From Paenibacillus andongensis (GTDB taxonomy: Bacteria; Bacillota; Bacilli; Paenibacillales; NBRC-103111), in assembly GCF_025369935.1 (NCBI RefSeq), contig NZ_CP104467.1:383501-447500 (forward strand): a stretch of 64,000 nt of DNA. Direction: 5' to 3'. The translations under genes and the position numbers were made by a program. Each line of letters starts with the position of its first letter. Position 1 is the stretch's first letter. Positions 60,549-64,000 of this stretch are shown here, piece after piece. Below the pieces are notes generated by a model. The model worked only from the letters and a program-made list of their open reading frames with translations, made no database searches and was not told the origin of the DNA.

Positions 60549-60661
60549 GTGAGCTTGTCGAGCATAAGAATTGTTTGAGTGTTTCAGATCCTTCTACAGT
60601 GAAAGAACAAAAGCGGATTCTTTAATAGAACCGCGGTTAATAAAAGAAAGGTGGAGAAAAC

Positions 60662-61897
60662 ATGCTGGCTTTGTTTAAAAATCGCGCCGTAGCATCGATC
60701 TTGAGCTCCAATGTACTGCTCCAGCTCGGCATTTGGGTCCGAAATTTTGCCATCCTGCTTTACGTAACCGAAATCACCAATAACGACCCGCTGTACGTAT
60801 CTCTCATCTCGATAGTCGAATTCGCTCCGATCTTCCTCTTTTCGATCATTGGAGGTACGTTCGCGGACAGATGGCGTCCCAAGCGGACGATGGTCATTTC
60901 AGATTTGCTTTCAGCGTTATCCGTCGGTGCCGTGCTGTTGGCGTTCATATGGGGAGACTGGAAGGCGATTTTTTTGGCAACGCTCGTCTCGTCCATCTTG
61001 TCGCAGTTTTCGCAGCCGTCGGCCATGAAGCTGTTCAAGCAGCATGTTTCCGAAGAGCAGCTTCAAAGTGTTATGGCGATGTTCCAATCGCTTGTGGCGA
61101 TCTTTATGGTGCTCGGTCCGATCATCGGAACGTTCGTCTATCAACGTTTCGGCATTGAAATTTCGATCGGAGTCATGGGTACGATGTTTCTGCTGTCTGC
61201 ATTGGTGCTTACTTTTCTTCCTAAGGACAAAGAAAAAGAAGCATCGTCCGGCAGTAAGCATTTCATGCGCGAGTTGGCGGACGGTTTCCGGTACGTTTGG
61301 GCTAGCAAAGTGCTCAAGGCATTGATCGGCACCTTTATCATGGCCGGTCTGGCTTTTGGCTTGACACAGCCGCTAAACATCTTTGTCGCCATCGAAAATT
61401 TAGGAAAGTCGAAAGAGTTTCTGCAGTGGATGCTCATGGCGAACGGAGCGGCGATGCTCGTCGGCGGCGGAGTGGTCATGGTGATCGCCAAGAAGGTTTC
61501 CCCGCAAAAGCTGCTGGCGATCGGAATGTTCGGCAGCATGATCACTACGATCGGAATCGGATTGTCGGAAAACGTGATTGTTACAATGGCGCTTATGGTT
61601 TTGGGCGGCTTCTTATACCCCTGCATTCAAACCGGTATCAATACGCTCTTTTTGCAGAATACGGAAGAAGCGTTTGTCGGACGCGTAAACGGTGTAATGC
61701 TGCCGATGTTTATGGGCTTTATGGTCATCGGTTTATCGCTGTCGGGAATCTTGATGAAAGGGATCTCGCTTCCCGGCGTATTCACGGCAAGCGGAATATT
61801 GTTCTTGGTCGGTTCGCTGTTTCTCGTGCCTTTATTTAAACTCGGCCGGAAGGAAACGAAGACCGTAAGAGAAGCTCCAATCAAAGGAGGTTTGTGA
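60662..61897 (+). CDS. MFS efflux transporter
   Basis: 411 residues with twelve predicted helices. The MFS motif-A loop is GGTFADRWRPKRTMVISDLL after helix 2; other features are FSQPSAMKLFKQHVSEEQLQ and TFVYQRFGIEISIGVMGTMF of the MFS_3 (enterobactin-exporter-like) drug-efflux branch found across Firmicutes. AAAGGTGGAG stands before the start, 113 bases after the pentapeptide-repeat gene, and no terminator was seen between, so the two are probably cotranscribed. Likely exports the compound sensed by the TetR regulator. Confidence 0.92.
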   Translation: MLALFKNRAVASILSSNVLLQLGIWVRNFAILLYVTEITNNDPLYVSLISIVEFAPIFLFSIIGGTFADRWRPKRTMVISDLLSALSVGAVLLAFIWGDWKAIFLATLVSSILSQFSQPSAMKLFKQHVSEEQLQSVMAMFQSLVAIFMVLGPIIGTFVYQRFGIEISIGVMGTMFLLSALVLTFLPKDKEKEASSGSKHFMRELADGFRYVWASKVLKALIGTFIMAGLAFGLTQPLNIFVAIENLGKSKEFLQWMLMANGAAMLVGGGVVMVIAKKVSPQKLLAIGMFGSMITTIGIGLSENVIVTMALMVLGGFLYPCIQTGINTLFLQNTEEAFVGRVNGVMLPMFMGFMVIGLSLSGILMKGISLPGVFTASGILFLVGSLFLVPLFKLGRKETKTVREAPIKGGL

Positions 61898-61974
61898 AGA
61901 GGAAAACGCCACCGGGAGAGAATTGATACTTTAAAACAATAGGACTGATAAAAAAGTAAAGTGAGGGATACGAA

Positions 61975-63216
61975 ATGGAAAAGATGATGGGACAAAGAAA
62001 CAGAGGCTTCTCCGAAATAGGACTACGCAAAATGAGCGACGTGCTGTCACGGCATGTCGAGTCCGGGAAGATTCCTGGGCTCGTCGCCCTGGTCAGCCGG
62101 AACGGTGAGACGCATGCCCTTGCGCTAGGTACAATGCGCCCAGAAGGTGGCGCGCCAATGCGCCGGGATACGATCTTCCGGATGGCGTCCACTTCCAAGA
62201 TGGTTGGGGCAGCGGCGGTAATGGTCCTGCTCGACGATTGTAAGATTCATCTGGATGACCCTGTAGACACATGGCTGCCCGAACTCGCCAACCGGCAAGT
62301 GTTGAAACGGGCCGACGGACCGCTGGATGAAACTGTACCGGCGCGTCGTCCGGTCACCGTACGGGATCTGTTGTCCTCCACATTCGGGCTCGGCGTAGAT
62401 CTGACTTTGATGGGCTCCCCAGTCCAAAACGCGATCTTCGAGAATGGACTATTCGACATGCCAGGGATGGAGTTGCCTGACCCCGACGAGTGGATGCGCC
62501 GCCTTGGCACAATCCCGCTGAGCTACCAGCCCGGAGAACGGTGGCAATACCACGTCAGCAATGAAGTGCTCGGCGTGCTCGTTGCTAGGGTCACAGGTCA
62601 GACGTTCGAGACGTTCCTGCGTGAACGCATCCTCGATCCACTGGGGATGAAGGACACTGGCTTCTACGTGCCCGAGAGTAAGATTGACCGGTTGCCGCCA
62701 GCCTTCAACCCCGATCCGCAGACCGGAGAGTTCAACGTATGGGACGAAGCTGTAGGCGGACGTTACAGCAAGCCTCCAGTGTTCCAAGCAGGCGGCGGGG
62801 GGCTGCTCTCAACAGTCGATGATTATCACGCGTTCTTACAGATGCTATTGAACCAAGGGATGCATGGTACCGAACGGATCCTGTCCCGGCCCGCTGTCAA
62901 GCTGATGACCACCAACTGCCTCACACCCGAGCAACAAGTTTTCCGAGATGACCTGGCCAAAAATAACGTCCACTTGTCGCACGGCCAAGGGATACAAGGC
63001 GGCTGGGGCTTCGGGATGGCGGTGCGCACTTACCTCGGCGACTACGCGTCCATCGGCCAGTTCGGCTGGGACGGCGGAACCGGCACCTCGGCGTACGCCG
63101 ACCCGGACAAACAGCTTACCGGAATCCTGCTCACCCAGGTTGGGATGTCCACTCCGGATGCGATGCGGGTTATCCAAGACTTCTGGACCACGGTCTACCA
63201 GTCAATCGAAGACTAA
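61975..63216 (+). CDS. Beta-lactamase-family serine hydrolase (class C/EstB-like)
   Basis: 413 residues, no signal peptide. The SxxK motif is Ser72-Thr-Ser-Lys75 in RMASTSKMVGAAAVM; Tyr192 in WQYHVSNEVLGVL takes the place of the YxN tyrosine; GQFGWDGGTGTSAYADP near the end corresponds to the KTG-strand region with a W-x-G-x-x-GT variant. These features indicate an esterase or transesterase such as EstB, more than a true beta-lactamase. GTGAGGG precedes ATG 61975. The gene is visibly GC-richer than its neighbours, which suggests separate acquisition. It may be read with the MFS gene 77 bases upstream. Confidence 0.92.
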   Translation: MEKMMGQRNRGFSEIGLRKMSDVLSRHVESGKIPGLVALVSRNGETHALALGTMRPEGGAPMRRDTIFRMASTSKMVGAAAVMVLLDDCKIHLDDPVDTWLPELANRQVLKRADGPLDETVPARRPVTVRDLLSSTFGLGVDLTLMGSPVQNAIFENGLFDMPGMELPDPDEWMRRLGTIPLSYQPGERWQYHVSNEVLGVLVARVTGQTFETFLRERILDPLGMKDTGFYVPESKIDRLPPAFNPDPQTGEFNVWDEAVGGRYSKPPVFQAGGGGLLSTVDDYHAFLQMLLNQGMHGTERILSRPAVKLMTTNCLTPEQQVFRDDLAKNNVHLSHGQGIQGGWGFGMAVRTYLGDYASIGQFGWDGGTGTSAYADPDKQLTGILLTQVGMSTPDAMRVIQDFWTTVYQSIED

Positions 63217-63693
63217 CACCGATGGTTCTTTACTAACGGGGAAATTTAATAAAACAGTAGCAGTTCAGGACTTTATTTTCTCGTCTTTGGCTGCTACTTT
63301 TCTTATTTATGGGCATGGGGTACCGCCACGGGAAGTGGCAAGCTTACCCCTATTTGGCATGCGTGGTGGATTTTCTCGCCTATTGTTGCACGAAATACAA
63401 CATTACACGGATAAGCAAGCTGATGTTCAAACCCACGCACCCAAGGAAGGTAGATGTAGCCTTTCTGTATTACCAGGCAATCGGATATATCTACTTGGCT
63501 GCCACTTCCGTGCAATAACCGCCGTTCCAGCAGACAGAGTCACAGATATCATCGCTCAGTTCCCAAACAAACTTCTGATCCTTTATTAAAAAAATATATT
63601 TAAATTAGATATACTATATTGTAATATATATTTAAAAAGATATATCATTATGGATGTGGCACTTATAAAATGACTAAGGGAGTGGGCACAACG
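63217..63693. other. Gene-poor stretch before the last gene
   Basis: It begins with a terminator-like hairpin (below). 63310-63590 shows frames of up to about 100 codons, but none has a ribosome site or recognisable family. 63591-63660 is extremely AT-rich (TATATTTAAA-type sequence), probably the promoter region of the transglutaminase-like gene. Confidence 0.5.
63256..63305 (+). terminator. Probable terminator of the serine hydrolase gene
   Basis: AGTAGCAG (63256-63263) pairs with CTGCTACT (63291-63298), followed by TTTCTTATTT; the loop is long (27 bases). Confidence 0.55.
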
Positions 63694-64000
63694 ATGACGA
63701 GTGTTTTTTCGTTAGACAGCACTACGGTCCAGAGAATCGAAGATAAAATGCGATTCAAACGGGCAGTGGCGAAAGCCAGGGAGAAAGAGCTTTTCGACAT
63801 TTTTGAGAAGCCGATGAAGGAAGAAGAATTGTGGGCTCTTAAATTTTTATATGTGTACATGCCGCTGAACGATTTGGCGGATTATGAGGGATGTCTCTTT
63901 CTAAGCCATGTGCGAACTACGCTTGAAATTCGTGAAGATGTGGAATGGGGAAGACGTGTACCCGATCACGAGTTTCTTCATTTTGTGCTTCCATATCGAG
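63694..64000 (+). CDS. Transglutaminase-like domain protein, N-terminal part (partial)
   Basis: The frame starting at ATG 63694 (GGGAGTGG upstream; another in-frame ATG at 63670 is less well placed) is open to the right edge, 102 codons. The sequence includes ALKFLYVYMPLNDLADYEGC, SHVRTTLEIREDVEWGRRVP and DHEFLHFVLPYR. This is the helical N-terminal lead-in typical of bacterial transglutaminase-like proteins, whose Cys-His-Asp core would lie beyond the window. Function in this group is not settled; a cysteine-protease-like activity is likely. Confidence 0.75.
   Translation, partial: MTSVFSLDSTTVQRIEDKMRFKRAVAKAREKELFDIFEKPMKEEELWALKFLYVYMPLNDLADYEGCLFLSHVRTTLEIREDVEWGRRVPDHEFLHFVLPYR

Noticed and set aside
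62948..63589. A 213-codon plus-strand ORF running past the serine hydrolase stop
   Set aside because: Its first part overlaps the hydrolase in another frame. The free part (63217-63589) has no start signal and no recognised family, though a decayed gene there cannot be excluded.

Overview
The window looks like chromosomal DNA of a spore-forming, Gram-positive bacterium of the Paenibacillus type. The evidence is gene content: S-layer-homology and bacterial Ig-like surface proteins, a WGxxGxxG-type small protein, LysM/GH18 spore-germination-type hydrolase, YesM/YesN two-component pair, Lpl-type sugar ABC transporter, many AraC/LacI/TetR/GntR regulators, strong AGGAGG-type ribosome sites, and a 5S rRNA copy that looks Paenibacillus-like. 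The species cannot be named from the sequence alone. No tRNA, CRISPR array, intact transposase or prophage was seen.

Layout. 1-616: end of a YihY/BrkB membrane protein. 617-6131: a decayed accessory region. Three perfect DnaA boxes are followed by a broken copy of rlmH whose 3' end (978-995) is repeated nearly exactly at 3901-3918 and 6114-6131, with short inverted repeats inside. This is the architecture of staphylococcal cassette chromosome (SCC) insertions at the 3' end of rlmH. The two segments so bounded carry an aquaporin pseudogene, a tautomerase, a 5S rRNA/rRNA-spacer remnant, a TetR regulator, a broken membrane-protein gene, an AraC regulator and a peroxiredoxin-like gene, but no recombinase. 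6193-11896: SRPBCC protein, short pyruvate kinase, AraC regulator, DUF3105 protein, chemotaxis receptor. 11965-15092: TPP riboswitch and the ykoEDC thiamine-precursor ECF transporter. 15094-17375: small hypothetical gene and a divergent ArsR/EamA pair with twin operators.

17435-23299: a complete fructose regulon (fruR-fruK-fruA-EIIA-HPr-EI) with its own general PTS proteins behind a promoter overlapped by a cre-like site. 23305-28126: SLH-domain surface protein, GntR regulator, fosmidomycin-resistance-type exporter, nitroreductase. 28151-33963: LacI regulator, Lpl-type ABC transporter and a PHP-type metallohydrolase. 33990-36095: pseudouridine catabolism (psuK-psuG). 36115-41106: WGxxGxxG protein, a ten-repeat Ig-like protein and a LysM-GH18 protein. 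41218-46082: TetR plus an unusual SDR-alpha/beta-hydrolase fusion sharing an operator, then small membrane proteins. 46185-58922: YesM/YesN pair next to an eight-gene myo-inositol operon (iolD-E-C-A-J-G-B-lacI) that encodes the whole pathway to acetyl-CoA precursors but no transporter. 59025-64000: a TetR/pentapeptide-repeat/MFS unit sharing one operator, a beta-lactamase-family hydrolase, and the start of a transglutaminase-like protein.

The most notable observation is the SCC-like architecture at 823-6131. The sequence signs (rlmH 3' end, direct repeats, inverted repeats) are read directly; the interpretation as cassette scars is inference and needs comparison with related genomes.
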